A stretch of DNA of 64,000 bases from Flavobacterium sp. ASW18X (GCF_005144745.1 NZ_SWKK01000001.1:62001-126000), one strand, 5' to 3'; shown: positions 1 through 9,578, counted from the stretch's first letter. Numbers and translations: made by a program. The notes: generated by a model not told the origin, from the sequence alone.

Positions 1-392
1 ACAATTACCCTAAGTTAAAGGCAAGCACCATCGAATTTAATCTGCCGCAACCCAATTACACGGTAGATACCCTTGTGCATTTAGGCGAAAAATATGGAGA
101 TAAATACCATTTTTCTTTGATGATGGGAGAGGATAATCTTAAAAGCTTCCACAAGTGGAAGAATTATGAGGTAATCCTAGAATACCATGATGTATATGTA
201 TATCCTAGAATTTCTGAAGGTGTGGTAGAACATCAATTTATAAATCACCCAAAAGTGCATCGGGTAGCGGCTCCTATTGTAGAAATTTCCTCAACCTTCA
301 TCCGTAAAAACCATAAACTGGGTAAAAATATTAAGCCTTTACTTCCTCCAAAAGTTTGGACCTATTTAGATGAGATGAATTTTTACCGTTAA
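1..392 (+). CDS. nadD: Nicotinate-nucleotide adenylyltransferase, C-terminal part
   Basis: This is the 3' end of a gene that starts before the window. The reading frame is open from base 3 and ends at TAA 390-392. NadD transfers AMP from ATP to nicotinate mononucleotide in NAD synthesis, in the cytoplasm. The visible part reads LPQPNYTVDTLVHLGEKY and then a 'FSLMMGEDNLKSFHKWKN' segment, which is the family's substrate-binding region. Near the end comes ISSTFIRK, the conserved ISSTxIR signature of this nucleotidyltransferase. The N-terminal HxGH motif must lie upstream, so completeness cannot be judged. The family assignment is firm. Confidence 0.93.
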   Translation, partial: NYPKLKASTIEFNLPQPNYTVDTLVHLGEKYGDKYHFSLMMGEDNLKSFHKWKNYEVILEYHDVYVYPRISEGVVEHQFINHPKVHRVAAPIVEISSTFIRKNHKLGKNIKPLLPPKVWTYLDEMNFYR

Positions 393-455
393 TATTTAGT
401 TTTATTTAACTATTCTAGAGTGTTTTTCCTTTCTCAAAAGTTTCATATTTGAAAG

Positions 456-2933
456 ATGAAAAATGTTCTACTACTGGGATTAGCTTGTCTTTTCCTAACC
501 AACCAAACCCTAGAAGCTCAAAAAAAGAATAAAAAGAAGAAGAGCCAACAAGAAACTACTACTCCTACTAAGAAACCAAAAAACGGTATCAAAACTTACA
601 AGGAGGTGATTACCAAAGATGCAAAAACAGATGATGGTATTTTTAAGGTGCATCAAGTTAATGACGCCTATTTTTACGAAATTCCCTTTGCTAATTTAAA
701 CCAAGACATGCTTTGGGTAAGTAGAATTGCCCAAATACCCAATGGTTTGGGTGGCGGTTATGTAAATGCAGGCTCTAAAACCAATGAGCAAGTGGTACAT
801 TGGGAGCGCTTTCAGAATAAAATATTACTTAAGATAAAATCCTACGTTAATGTAGCAGAAGAGGGTAAAGCTATACGTAATTCCGTTAAGGTAAATAACT
901 ATGAACCTATTCTGTATGCTTTTGATATCAAGACATTTTCTAAAGATTCTACTGCGGCTGTAATTGATGTTACAAAATTTTTCACCTCAGATGTGCCAGC
1001 AATAAGTGGTTTGTCTGCACGGTTACGAAAAACATACAAGGTTAAAAAATTAGATAGTGATCGTAGTTTTATCAATAGCGTAAAGAGTTTTCCTAAAAAC
1101 ATAGAAGTAAAACAAGACTTTACCTATGTGGCATCAGAACCGCCAACAGAGGGCAGGGCAGAGACCATTAGCCTACAAATGAATCAGAGTATGATTCTTT
1201 TGCCAGAAAAACCGATGCAACCTCGTTTGTATGACCCTAGAGTGGGGTTTTTTACGGTAAGTCAGTATGATTTTGGTTCCAAAGAATTAAAGGCAGATTA
1301 CAAAACCTATATCCGTAGGTGGCGTTTGGAGCCTAAAGACCCTGAGGCCTATGCTAGGGGAGAATTGGTAGAGCCTATTAAACCTATTGTATATTATTTG
1401 GACCCAGGAACGCCCGAAGAATTGCAAAAGTATATTAAACAAGGAATAGAAGATTGGCAGAAACCGTTTGAAACTGCTGGCTTTAAAAATGCAATTATAG
1501 CTAAATATGCACCAACTCCAGAAGAGGACCCAGATTTTAGTCCAGAAGATATACGTTATTCTGTGGTGCGTTATGTAGCTAGTACTACCAGGAATGCGGT
1601 AGGGCCAAGTGTATCAGATCCACGTAGTGGGGAGATAATAGAAAGTGATATTATTTGGTATCATAACCATTTAAGAAGTTACCGCAACCGGTATTTGTTA
1701 GAAACGGCAGCGGCCAACCCTTCTGCTCGTACCTTAGATACACCAGCAGACGAAATTGGAGAGATGATGCGTATGGTTATTGCTCACGAGGTTGGGCATG
1801 CCCTTGGTTTTCCTCATAATATGGCTGCCAGTTATGCGTATCCTGTAGATTCGCTTCGTAATGGGGTGTTTACACAAAAAAATGGTATAGCAGCTAGTAT
1901 AATGGACTATGCACGCTACAATTATGTGGCACAGCCTGGAGACGAGAATATTCGTTTTATACGCCAAATGGGCCCTTATGACCATTATGCTACCAATTGG
2001 GGATATAGGTACTTGCCAGAAGCTTCTTCGCCAGCAGAAGAAGTGCCTACTCTAGATCAATGGATTTTAGCAAAGGCAAACGACCCTGTCTATAAATTTG
2101 GAAGACAATCAAGTAGGTTCGACCCACAATCACAAACAGAATGTATTGGTGATGATCCCGTATTGGCCAGCACCTATGGACTTAAAAACTTAAAGTATGT
2201 AGCCGAGCATTTGCCAGAATGGACATCTGACCAAACCAATGATTATACCGATTTAGAAGAACTGTATGGTGAGTTGTTGGGAGTTTATAGTCGTTTTACG
2301 GGTCATGTAACCACAACCATAGGGGGTGTTTTTGAAAATTTGAAAAAACCCAACCAAGAAGGAGTAGTATACAGTGCTGTGCCAAAAACGCAACAGCAAG
2401 AAGCTATGCGTTGGCTACACAAAAACGTATTTAATACGCCAGATTGGTTGCTTATAGAAGATGCATTGCCCAATATAGACCATGCGGGTTATTTTGAAAC
2501 CTTACGCAGCGTACAAGCTAGGCAGCTGAATGCCTTGTTGAGTTTTGATAGACTAGGCAGGCTTATAGATAATGAAGAAAGGGGAGGGTACACAGCTTAC
2601 GATATGTTAAAAGAGCTAAGAGCTGGTCTTTTTAAAGAGGCTGCACAAGGAAAAAACGTTAGCCTATACCGAAGAAATTTACAACGGAGCTATGTAGACC
2701 GCATGCAGTATCTAATGACGGAAGAGGACAAAGGCTACAATTATTCCAGACCTGGTTTTGAAAGTAAACTCGTGTATAATGTAAATACATCTGATGTTAC
2801 GGCTTTGGTACGTGGAGAGTTAGAAACACTTAAAAGACAGCTAAATGCCGTTAAGAATAATGGTTCTACCTTAAGCCATTATCATTACAAGGACCTAATA
2901 GCTCGCATAGACAAATTGTTGGCCGTAGATTAG
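456..2933 (+). CDS. Secreted zinc-dependent metalloprotease (DUF5117/DUF4953 type)
   Basis: An 825-residue protein with a cleavable signal peptide (about residues 1-21, ending LEAQ) followed by a Lys-rich linker. The metzincin-like zinc motif HEVGHALGFPHN begins at H444 and gives H444, E445, H448 and H454 as ligands and catalytic base. About 40 residues later a 'SIMDYARYNYVA' segment supplies the Met-turn. The length and order (DUF5118/DUF5117-like N-terminal half, peptidase, helical C-terminal part) match the large Bacteroidota zinc protease family. It is probably periplasmic or outer-membrane associated; the substrate is unknown. It stands alone between nadD and a convergent gene. ATG at 456 is the only sensible start, since it begins the signal peptide. 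Confidence 0.9.
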   Translation: MKNVLLLGLACLFLTNQTLEAQKKNKKKKSQQETTTPTKKPKNGIKTYKEVITKDAKTDDGIFKVHQVNDAYFYEIPFANLNQDMLWVSRIAQIPNGLGGGYVNAGSKTNEQVVHWERFQNKILLKIKSYVNVAEEGKAIRNSVKVNNYEPILYAFDIKTFSKDSTAAVIDVTKFFTSDVPAISGLSARLRKTYKVKKLDSDRSFINSVKSFPKNIEVKQDFTYVASEPPTEGRAETISLQMNQSMILLPEKPMQPRLYDPRVGFFTVSQYDFGSKELKADYKTYIRRWRLEPKDPEAYARGELVEPIKPIVYYLDPGTPEELQKYIKQGIEDWQKPFETAGFKNAIIAKYAPTPEEDPDFSPEDIRYSVVRYVASTTRNAVGPSVSDPRSGEIIESDIIWYHNHLRSYRNRYLLETAAANPSARTLDTPADEIGEMMRMVIAHEVGHALGFPHNMAASYAYPVDSLRNGVFTQKNGIAASIMDYARYNYVAQPGDENIRFIRQMGPYDHYATNWGYRYLPEASSPAEEVPTLDQWILAKANDPVYKFGRQSSRFDPQSQTECIGDDPVLASTYGLKNLKYVAEHLPEWTSDQTNDYTDLEELYGELLGVYSRFTGHVTTTIGGVFENLKKPNQEGVVYSAVPKTQQQEAMRWLHKNVFNTPDWLLIEDALPNIDHAGYFETLRSVQARQLNALLSFDRLGRLIDNEERGGYTAYDMLKELRAGLFKEAAQGKNVSLYRRNLQRSYVDRMQYLMTEEDKGYNYSRPGFESKLVYNVNTSDVTALVRGELETLKRQLNAVKNNGSTLSHYHYKDLIARIDKLLAVD

Positions 2934-2954
2934 GTTTATGTTTATAAAGAGATA

Positions 2955-2994
2955 GAGCACCTTTAGTGTAGCTTGCAAAGCACTAAAGGGGCTC
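2955..2994. terminator. Hairpin between convergent genes
   Basis: GAGC-A-CCTTTAGTG (2955-2968) pairs with CACTAAAGG-G-GCTC (2981-2994), a 13-pair stem with one A/G mismatch and a 12-base loop. It lies between the stop of the metalloprotease and the stop of the opposing YiaA gene. There is no strong T-run on either side, so termination is inferred from stem and position. Confidence 0.5.
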
Positions 2995-3012
2995 TTGTAT
3001 TAGTAATTGTCA

Positions 3013-3468
3013 CTACTTTTCTGAATCATCATAATATTTCATATCCCTTGTATTCTTTTGTACCGCAACGGCGGCAAAAATACTTAGGGTGTAAGACATA
3101 CCGTAGAATCCTTTTTCACTCAATTCCATATCTGCATTCCATAATCCTATCACTAAAAGGATAATACTTGCAAAGGTGGTAAACCAGCTAATGCTGTAGT
3201 AAGCATCCGTAACGGGTAAACCCTCTAGCCTGTCCCGAACACTTTTTTGAACGGAGACCACAGAGAATAGGCCAAATAATAATAACGTAAAATAATAGCC
3301 TTTTTCGTTTAGCCAAAGAGATGAATTCCATAAGCCGATACAATACGATGCCATGCCGATACTCAAAGCTGCCCAGGAGGCAGAAATAAATGCTGGAGAT
3401 GGTTTTAGGGTAAATTGGTTTTCTTTTCTGGTTTTTACTTCTTTGTTGTTTTCTAAAGTATTTTCCAT
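3013..3468 (-). CDS. YiaA/YiaB family inner membrane protein
   Basis: A 151-residue protein with four hydrophobic helices arranged as two similar halves. Each half has the pattern 'GLWN...L.EKGYY/FY' and then a hydrophobic run ending 'VQK..RD' (VVSVQKSVRD and VAVQKNTRD). This duplicated two-helix arrangement is the YiaA/YiaB domain. The function is not known in the family, so only membrane location can be stated. A good promoter sits directly upstream (3497-3527). The gene is monocistronic and convergent with the metalloprotease gene. The N-terminal 20 residues are hydrophilic and cytoplasmic. Confidence 0.85.
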   Translation of the reverse strand: MENTLENNKEVKTRKENQFTLKPSPAFISASWAALSIGMASYCIGLWNSSLWLNEKGYYFTLLLFGLFSVVSVQKSVRDRLEGLPVTDAYYSISWFTTFASIILLVIGLWNADMELSEKGFYGMSYTLSIFAAVAVQKNTRDMKYYDDSEK

Positions 3469-3496
3469 AACTAAAGTTTATAAAATTAGTATGGGG

Positions 3497-3527
3497 CAAA
3501 TCTATTTTAGGACCACGCACTACGCAA
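3497..3527 (-). promoter_or_regulatory. Bacteroidota-type promoter of the YiaA gene
   Basis: Read on the minus strand: TTG (3527-3525), a 20-base spacer, then TAGATTTG (3504-3497). This fits the TTG / TAnnTTTG consensus of the Bacteroidota main sigma factor. The start codon is 28 bases downstream. Confidence 0.65.
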
Positions 3528-3623
3528 TGGTAATATTTTTACTATACTTACGATATAATTATTAATATTTATTCTTTTTTATACTATTAATAGGAGTTGA
3601 TATTTTAAAAAACTTACGAATTA

Positions 3624-5090
3624 ATGGAGTTAAAAATACTCGTAGATAGTCTTTCTGAACACGAATTGCATGAGTTTTTGCAGTATTTAGCAAAGAAGAA
3701 TAGGCGTACAGATATAAAAAATATTACACTAGTAAAGTTTTTGGCCAAAGGCGATGTAACCAATTTAGATGTTAAGCTTTATGGTAAAGGCAATAAAAAC
3801 GCTTTTTATGTGCTTTGTGCTAGAGTACAAGAGGCATTGATAGAATTTATTGGGAGTTATGGTTTTGAGCATGAAAGCGCAGAAGACTTTCATGCTTTGA
3901 AATATTTATTAGCTGCGCGAATACTATTTGAAAAAGGAGCTATTAAAATGGCTAGTAAAGTACTATTGAAATCCGAAAACCTTGCCAACACCATTGATGC
4001 CTATCCTATCTTGGCAGAAGTAATACAGACCAAAATACAATTTGCGCATCTGATACCAGATTATTCTTTATCTAGCTTAGTGCTAGAATTGGAAGCAAAC
4101 AATAAAAAACTGCAAACAGCAACACGATTCAACATCGCTTACGCTCAGATTAGGGCACGATTAAAAAATGATAATTCACCAGAGGTATCTAAAGAACTGC
4201 AGCAGATTTTTACCAATCTGGATCTTGTTCTAGAAGAGGATTTAAGTTATAAATCGCTTTATCAATTAATGACCATAACGGCAACAGAAGCCAATCTGCA
4301 ACGTAATTTTTACGCTATATCACCCTATATAGAACAACTTTTTATCGCACTTAAAAATAAAGGAGAAGTTCCCGCCAAATACAGCTATTATTATGTACGC
4401 ATGCTGCACTTATTGGCACTATCTTTTTTTAGAAATAAAGAATTCAAAAAGTCGGCTAATGTGTTGTCTGAATTAGAAGATGTTTTGGTAGGCTTAAGTG
4501 CTGTAGAGCAGAAATCTTTTCTTAAAAATAGAACACTCCTCAAAGGACTTTTACTTCTCTATACTGGAAAAGTTATGGAGGCAGAAATACTGCTAAAAGG
4601 TCTTTCTACCACTTCTTTAGATGTAAAATTGGTGTTGGTTATGTGTCTTTTTCAACAAGGGAAATACAAAGAAGTTTATCGAGAATTGCGCTTACTTAAA
4701 AAATCTGATAATTGGTACGAAGAACGTGTGGGTTGGGCGTGGGTGCTCAAAAAGAATATCATAGAATTATTGACGCTTATAGAACTACAAGAACATGATT
4801 TAGTGCACGCTAAAGGGCAACAATTTAGGCGTAAGTTTAAAAGGAAATTGGTAGCGGTACAAGAAGAACGTGTGTTGACATTTATAAGATTGGTGTTGGC
4901 GTATGCTGAAAACCCTAGTTTGGCCACTACTCCAGATTTTGAGGCTAAAGTAGAAAACGCGTTTGATTTTAAAGGGCGTAGGCAAGAAGATATCTTTGTA
5001 ATGAGTTTTTATGCGTGGCTAAAATCAAAATTAACCCAACAAGAACTCTATGCGGTAACCCTAGACTTGGTGTCTAATTTGGATGGCTAA
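3624..5090 (+). CDS. Large helical protein of unknown function
   Basis: A 488-residue soluble protein with no signal peptide or membrane segment. It is built almost wholly of amphipathic helices with alternating Leu/Ala-rich pairs, for example 'LLAARILFEKGAIKMASKVLLKSE' split over residues 90-115 and 'GLLLLYTGKVMEAEILLKGL'. That pattern suggests a TPR-like or other helical-repeat scaffold. I do not recognise a named family. It has its own start (ATG 3624), and its 3' end overlaps the opposing DUF6503 gene by 17 bases. Codon use matches the neighbours. A protein-interaction role is inference only. Confidence 0.75.
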   Translation: MELKILVDSLSEHELHEFLQYLAKKNRRTDIKNITLVKFLAKGDVTNLDVKLYGKGNKNAFYVLCARVQEALIEFIGSYGFEHESAEDFHALKYLLAARILFEKGAIKMASKVLLKSENLANTIDAYPILAEVIQTKIQFAHLIPDYSLSSLVLELEANNKKLQTATRFNIAYAQIRARLKNDNSPEVSKELQQIFTNLDLVLEEDLSYKSLYQLMTITATEANLQRNFYAISPYIEQLFIALKNKGEVPAKYSYYYVRMLHLLALSFFRNKEFKKSANVLSELEDVLVGLSAVEQKSFLKNRTLLKGLLLLYTGKVMEAEILLKGLSTTSLDVKLVLVMCLFQQGKYKEVYRELRLLKKSDNWYEERVGWAWVLKKNIIELLTLIELQEHDLVHAKGQQFRRKFKRKLVAVQEERVLTFIRLVLAYAENPSLATTPDFEAKVENAFDFKGRRQEDIFVMSFYAWLKSKLTQQELYAVTLDLVSNLDG

Positions 5091-5787
5091 GAATATCCGT
5101 GCCTAAGAATTTATCATCTTTATTGTAATACCATTTGCGTGTTTTGGGCATTTTAATACCCTTAAATGTTTCAATACCAGATAAAAGAATGTATTCGCCA
5201 TCATTATCTGCCTCTTTGTGGTAAAACTGATATACTTCCATGGCATAGGTGGTAGGGTCAAAATAAAAATACCAAGTGTCTTTACCTACTACAGCATCAT
5301 AGGTCACCTTTAAAACTAAATACGTTTTGCCTTTAAATGTTTTGGTAGCCACCTTGGGGTCTAGGTTAGTGCCAGGGTCTTTTAATTTCATTGGCAAGCC
5401 ATATAGGTAGGTGTAGTAATCCTTCATCATAAAAGCGCGGTCACAATCTAATCTGTAGGTTGCTTTTTCTTCTTCTGTAAAGTTGCGTTTACCATTAAAA
5501 CTAATGTTGCAATTATCTTGTTCTATTTGGTATTGCGCAGTGTTTTCCTCTTTTTTTACCGTAAGATTAAACACCTCTTTTGGTAAATTTAGATAGATAA
5601 TACTTTCTCGAGAAGAATTATTTGGGGTTTCCATAACCACTTTTAGGCTGTCTTTAAAAGTGGGCCATTGGCCGTTTGGGTCATGATATGCAATAGCTTT
5701 ATCTAATAATTCTGAACCCGTAATCGATTGTGATTGTACCCCTAAAACACCACATATAAAAACAGCAAAGTATAGAATTTTATGCAT
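5074..5787 (-). CDS. DUF6503 family secreted protein
   Basis: A 237-residue protein beginning MHKILYFAVFICGVLGVQSQ, a clear signal peptide. A longer frame reaches 5829, but those 14 extra residues would lie inside the upstream transporter gene and would spoil the signal peptide, so ATG 5787 is preferred. The body resembles the flavobacterial DUF6503 family (a LolA/LppX-like outline with many beta strands and 'TWYFYFDPTTYAMEVYQF'). The start overlaps the end of the PiT gene by 8 bases, so the two are co-transcribed. The 3' end overlaps the convergent helical protein gene by 17 bases. Periplasmic location is inferred. Confidence 0.8.
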   Translation of the reverse strand: MHKILYFAVFICGVLGVQSQSITGSELLDKAIAYHDPNGQWPTFKDSLKVVMETPNNSSRESIIYLNLPKEVFNLTVKKEENTAQYQIEQDNCNISFNGKRNFTEEEKATYRLDCDRAFMMKDYYTYLYGLPMKLKDPGTNLDPKVATKTFKGKTYLVLKVTYDAVVGKDTWYFYFDPTTYAMEVYQFYHKEADNDGEYILLSGIETFKGIKMPKTRKWYYNKDDKFLGTDILSHPN

Positions 5788-8059
5788 TTTGTGGAATCTT
5801 AGCAGGTTCAATAGTGCTATCGTGTTCAAAATAATAAAGTTCCATCAGCTTCATTGTGGCTTTGATAATATCTTTGGTCTCTGTTAACAAAGAAAAATAC
5901 AATGTAGTGTTTTTTGGACTGGATTCTTCCGTTCTAGTTCTTGCGACCTGTTTTTCTATTTTTTGGTCTATCAGTGTAAAAAGTTCTTCTTTACGGGCCA
6001 ATAAAGGGCTTAATTTATCAAAAGAACGTTCTGTAAATACTTGAGCTGTGTTGCTAAATAAAGACTCTAACTGTTGGTCTAAATCCTTCAGCTCTTTAAT
6101 CTGATTGTATTTTAATTTCTTGTGGTTATTATTAACGTGTTTGTAACCAACTTTGGCAATATGTTCTAGGGACTGTGAAACATCTTGTAAGCTACCCAAT
6201 AAATTGATATAAAAATTAGACGCACCACCAACACTAGATTCGTCTAAATTTTTGATAAAATAAAAAATGTTGTTCTGTAAGCTTTCTATTTCTGCAGACA
6301 TTTTTGCCACCTCTTTATGATTTCTACGAAGTGATTCTAAGTCGTGCCTAGCCAAACCGTTTATAGCTCCTGTATATATTTTATTACTTCTAGAAATCAT
6401 GTTGCCAATGTTGTCAGCACTTTCTTGGATAACCCCTTGTATGGAACTGCTCTCTGCTTTTCTAAGGCTATCTTCGGCTTTAATTTCTTTAGATTTTTTA
6501 TTGTGAGCCATGTAGTTGCGTAGTAATAATACTGCTGCTGCAACCAATAGAATTATCAAAGCAACAAAACCACCAATATGTAAGATGTAAGCTATAATGG
6601 CTGCTGCGGTAAACGCAGAAAAAGCAGTAAAAAACCAACCTCCAATAACATTAAGAACACCTGCTACTCGGTATACCGCACTTTCTGCTCCCCAAGCACG
6701 GTCTGCAAGAGAAGTACCCATAGTCACCATAAAAGTAACGTAGGTGGTGCTCAAAGGCAATTTCATAGAGGTTGCTAATGAAATAAGGATGCTCGCAACC
6801 ATCAAGTTTACGGAGGCTCTCACCATATCAAAAGCAGGCATATCTTGTGCTTTTTGCTTAGGTAAGTATGTTTTAGGCATTTTAAAACGTTCATCAATTT
6901 TTTTAACTAAACTAGGAGGTAAAGCGGCCATGACGTTGCTGCTCGCAGTTATAGATAATTTTACAATTTGCCTAGATAGATAATTGGGTTGAAAGCGTTC
7001 ATCACCCTCGTCTTGTCTTGCTAGGTCAACACTGGTTTTTACAACACTACGTGCCTTAGAAGATAACCAAAGGGTAACCACCATAATGCCGCCAGAAAGT
7101 AAGAGTAAATAGGGTTTTGTGCGTACTGCGGCGGTTAATCCTTCCATCGTAAATTTAGCAGGATCTACACCAGAGCTACTCCAATCTTGGTAAGATTGTA
7201 AGGCAGCAATAGGTACTCCAATAAAATTGACCAAGTCATTGCCAGCAAAGGCCATAGCTAAAGCAAATGTGCCCAGAATAATAACTATTCTGTAAATATT
7301 CCATTTAATTACTAACGCAGCTGCCCAAGAAATAAGCGTCCAAATTGCCAAGTTGGCAAGTAAAAACAAGAAAGTATTGGCGTTAATCATTGCCATAAAA
7401 GAAGGGTCAAAAATGGCAGCACTTTTAAGGCCTTTGACCAAAATAAAGTAGACAATTGCGGTAATAGCTATACCGCCAAAAATGGCTTCTACCCATTTAG
7501 GTTTCTTGTTAAAATCAAAAGAAATAAGTATTCTAGTGACATACTGTACTAAGGCACCAATACTAAAAGCTACCACAACAGAAAGTAAAATACCAAAAAT
7601 AATTTCGGTGGCTTTTTGCGTATTAATGTAATTTACTAATTCTGAAAAGCTACCGTCTGCACCTGCTATTTTTATTAAAGAAACGGCCACCGCAGCTCCA
7701 AGTAATTCAAAAACAATGGATACCGTGGTAGAGGTTGGCATACCAAGCGTATTAAAGAAGTCTAGCAGTAAAATATCGGTAATCATTACTGCCATGAAGA
7801 TGATCATGATTTCTGCAAAGACAAATTCGGTAGGATTAAATATTCCTTTCCTGGCTACTTCCATCATGCCGCTAGAAGACATGGCACCAAAGGCTACGCC
7901 AAGACTAGCAACTATCATCACCGTTTTAAAAGAAATGGCTTTAGAGCCAATCGCAGAGTTCAAAAAGTTTACAGCATCATTACTAACCCCAACCACTAAA
8001 TCGGTTATGGCAAGGATAGCCAATGCAACAACCATAAACAAGTAGATATTCTCCCCCAT
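5780..8059 (-). CDS. PiT-family inorganic phosphate transporter with PhoU-like C-terminal domain
   Basis: A 759-residue inner membrane protein. The N-terminal repeat carries 'VGVSNDAVNFLNSAIGSKA' and a second repeat carries 'FAGNDLVNFIGVPIAA', the two PiT signature sequences (GANDvaN type). About ten membrane helices run to residue ~520. After a charged linker (HNKKSKEIKAEDSLRKAE) the last ~230 residues are long soluble helices with a PhoU-like look (SLRRNHKEVAKMSAEIESLQ). PhoU domains usually act as separate regulators of phosphate uptake, so the fusion suggests built-in gating. It probably imports phosphate with a cation. It is the first gene of a two-gene unit with the DUF6503 gene. Confidence 0.9.
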   Translation of the reverse strand: MGENIYLFMVVALAILAITDLVVGVSNDAVNFLNSAIGSKAISFKTVMIVASLGVAFGAMSSSGMMEVARKGIFNPTEFVFAEIMIIFMAVMITDILLLDFFNTLGMPTSTTVSIVFELLGAAVAVSLIKIAGADGSFSELVNYINTQKATEIIFGILLSVVVAFSIGALVQYVTRILISFDFNKKPKWVEAIFGGIAITAIVYFILVKGLKSAAIFDPSFMAMINANTFLFLLANLAIWTLISWAAALVIKWNIYRIVIILGTFALAMAFAGNDLVNFIGVPIAALQSYQDWSSSGVDPAKFTMEGLTAAVRTKPYLLLLSGGIMVVTLWLSSKARSVVKTSVDLARQDEGDERFQPNYLSRQIVKLSITASSNVMAALPPSLVKKIDERFKMPKTYLPKQKAQDMPAFDMVRASVNLMVASILISLATSMKLPLSTTYVTFMVTMGTSLADRAWGAESAVYRVAGVLNVIGGWFFTAFSAFTAAAIIAYILHIGGFVALIILLVAAAVLLLRNYMAHNKKSKEIKAEDSLRKAESSSIQGVIQESADNIGNMISRSNKIYTGAINGLARHDLESLRRNHKEVAKMSAEIESLQNNIFYFIKNLDESSVGGASNFYINLLGSLQDVSQSLEHIAKVGYKHVNNNHKKLKYNQIKELKDLDQQLESLFSNTAQVFTERSFDKLSPLLARKEELFTLIDQKIEKQVARTRTEESSPKNTTLYFSLLTETKDIIKATMKLMELYYFEHDSTIEPAKIPQNA

Positions 8060-8219
8060 CTTAATAATTCAAATAGGGCAAAATTGCTATTATAAATCGG
8101 CATACAGGTTAATAAAACGTTACGATATAGGCTGGTTTTGAGCTTTATGGTAAGGGTTATTAAATTAACTTGAGCCTCAAAAGTGCAATTGCGTTATCTT
8201 CGTTGCAAAATTTTAGGCA

Positions 8220-9578
8220 ATGAAGTGGGAAAAATTACTCTCCCTTAAGCGTTATGGCGATACGGAAACAAGACATAGAAAATTGCAAGATGAAACCCGT
8301 TTGGGGTTTGAGGTAGATTATGACCGTATAATTTTTTCTTCTGAGTTTAGAAGTCTGCAAGATAAAACGCAAGTAATGCCACTGCCTATAAATTTGGCGT
8401 CTAAACGCAACTTTGTACACACACGCTTAACTCATAGTTTAGAAGTTTCTGTAGTGGGTAGAAGTCTTGGTAGAATGGTAGGCAAGGAACTTTTAGAAAA
8501 ATACCCACAGTTACATACAGAACTGGGTTATAAGTTTAACGATTTTGGCGCTATTGTTGCTGCGGCTGCTTTGGCACATGATATTGGTAACCCACCCTTT
8601 GGGCATAGCGGTGAAAAAGCGATTGGTAATTTCTTCTCTAATGGTAAGGGTTTGCAGTACAAAGAATTGCTAACAGCAACAGAATTTCAAGATTTGATAG
8701 ATTTTGAGGGGAATGCCAACGGATTTAGATTGCTTAATGCTTCTAGGCAAGGAATAGAGGGTGGTTTGCGCTTAAGCTATGCTACCCTAGGGGCGTTTGT
8801 TAAATACCCCAAAGCATCACTGCCAAAAAAACCAACCCAGCATATATCAGATAAAAAATACGGCTATTTTCAATCAGAAAAAGCTTTTTTTAAAGAGCTT
8901 GCTGCAGAACTAGGCTTGCCACAAAAAACGGAAGGCGAACAACCTTCTTATCACAGACATCCTCTCGTATATTTGGTAGAAGCTGCGGATGATATTTGTT
9001 ATACCATAATTGATTTTGAAGATGGAATTAATTTAGGATTGATTCCAGAAGATTTTGCTTTAGAATACATGATTAATTTGGTAAAGGACCGGATTAACTC
9101 TAGTAAATTTAGAGCAATGGACTCAATTAGTGACCGTCTTAGTTATTTGCGAGCTTTGGCTATAAGTACTTTAATTGCAGATGTAGCCAAACTGTTTTTA
9201 GCAAATGAAGAAGCTATCCTTAAAGGAGAATTTGATGGTGCATTACTAGACAAATCTCAATATAAAGCACAAATTAAAGACATTATTAATCTTTGCGTAA
9301 GCAAGATTTATCAATCTCAAGAAGTGGTAGAGAAAGAACTGGCGGGATATAAAATTATCTCTAATTTATTGGATAGTTATAGTGCTGCCATGATGAACAG
9401 CAAGGCTGGTAACGCTAGTAATTATGACACCTTGTTGGTAGGTACCTTACCCAAACACTTTGCAAATACTAATGCTACTAGTTATGAGATTTTACTGGGT
9501 GTTAGTTCTTTTGTCGCAAGCTTATCAGATAGTGCTGCGGTACAATTAAACAACACCTTGCTAGGCAAGCATCTCTAG
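8220..9578 (+). CDS. dgt: Deoxyguanosinetriphosphate triphosphohydrolase (HD domain)
   Basis: A 452-residue cytoplasmic enzyme that splits dGTP to deoxyguanosine and tripolyphosphate, controlling dNTP pools. The HD phosphohydrolase ligands are present: H72 in 'THSLEVSVVGRSLG', H120-D121 in 'AHDIGNPPFGHSGE', and a later Asp in 'AADDICYTIIDFEDG'. The N-terminal 'EFRSLQDKTQV' stretch is typical of dGTPases. ATG 8220 starts at the usual place. A near-consensus -7 element (TATCTTCG, 8195-8202) lies 17 bases upstream. The stop codon shares a CTAG tetranucleotide with the opposing DUF3078 gene. Confidence 0.95.
   Translation: MKWEKLLSLKRYGDTETRHRKLQDETRLGFEVDYDRIIFSSEFRSLQDKTQVMPLPINLASKRNFVHTRLTHSLEVSVVGRSLGRMVGKELLEKYPQLHTELGYKFNDFGAIVAAAALAHDIGNPPFGHSGEKAIGNFFSNGKGLQYKELLTATEFQDLIDFEGNANGFRLLNASRQGIEGGLRLSYATLGAFVKYPKASLPKKPTQHISDKKYGYFQSEKAFFKELAAELGLPQKTEGEQPSYHRHPLVYLVEAADDICYTIIDFEDGINLGLIPEDFALEYMINLVKDRINSSKFRAMDSISDRLSYLRALAISTLIADVAKLFLANEEAILKGEFDGALLDKSQYKAQIKDIINLCVSKIYQSQEVVEKELAGYKIISNLLDSYSAAMMNSKAGNASNYDTLLVGTLPKHFANTNATSYEILLGVSSFVASLSDSAAVQLNNTLLGKHL

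Noticed and set aside
2973-3164. Short plus-strand frame after the metalloprotease
   Set aside because: It begins inside the hairpin and runs through the convergent YiaA gene; no support as a gene.
3188-3520. Open frame of 110 codons on the minus strand
   Set aside because: Overlaps the YiaA gene in another frame; the YiaA frame has the duplicated family pattern and a matching promoter.
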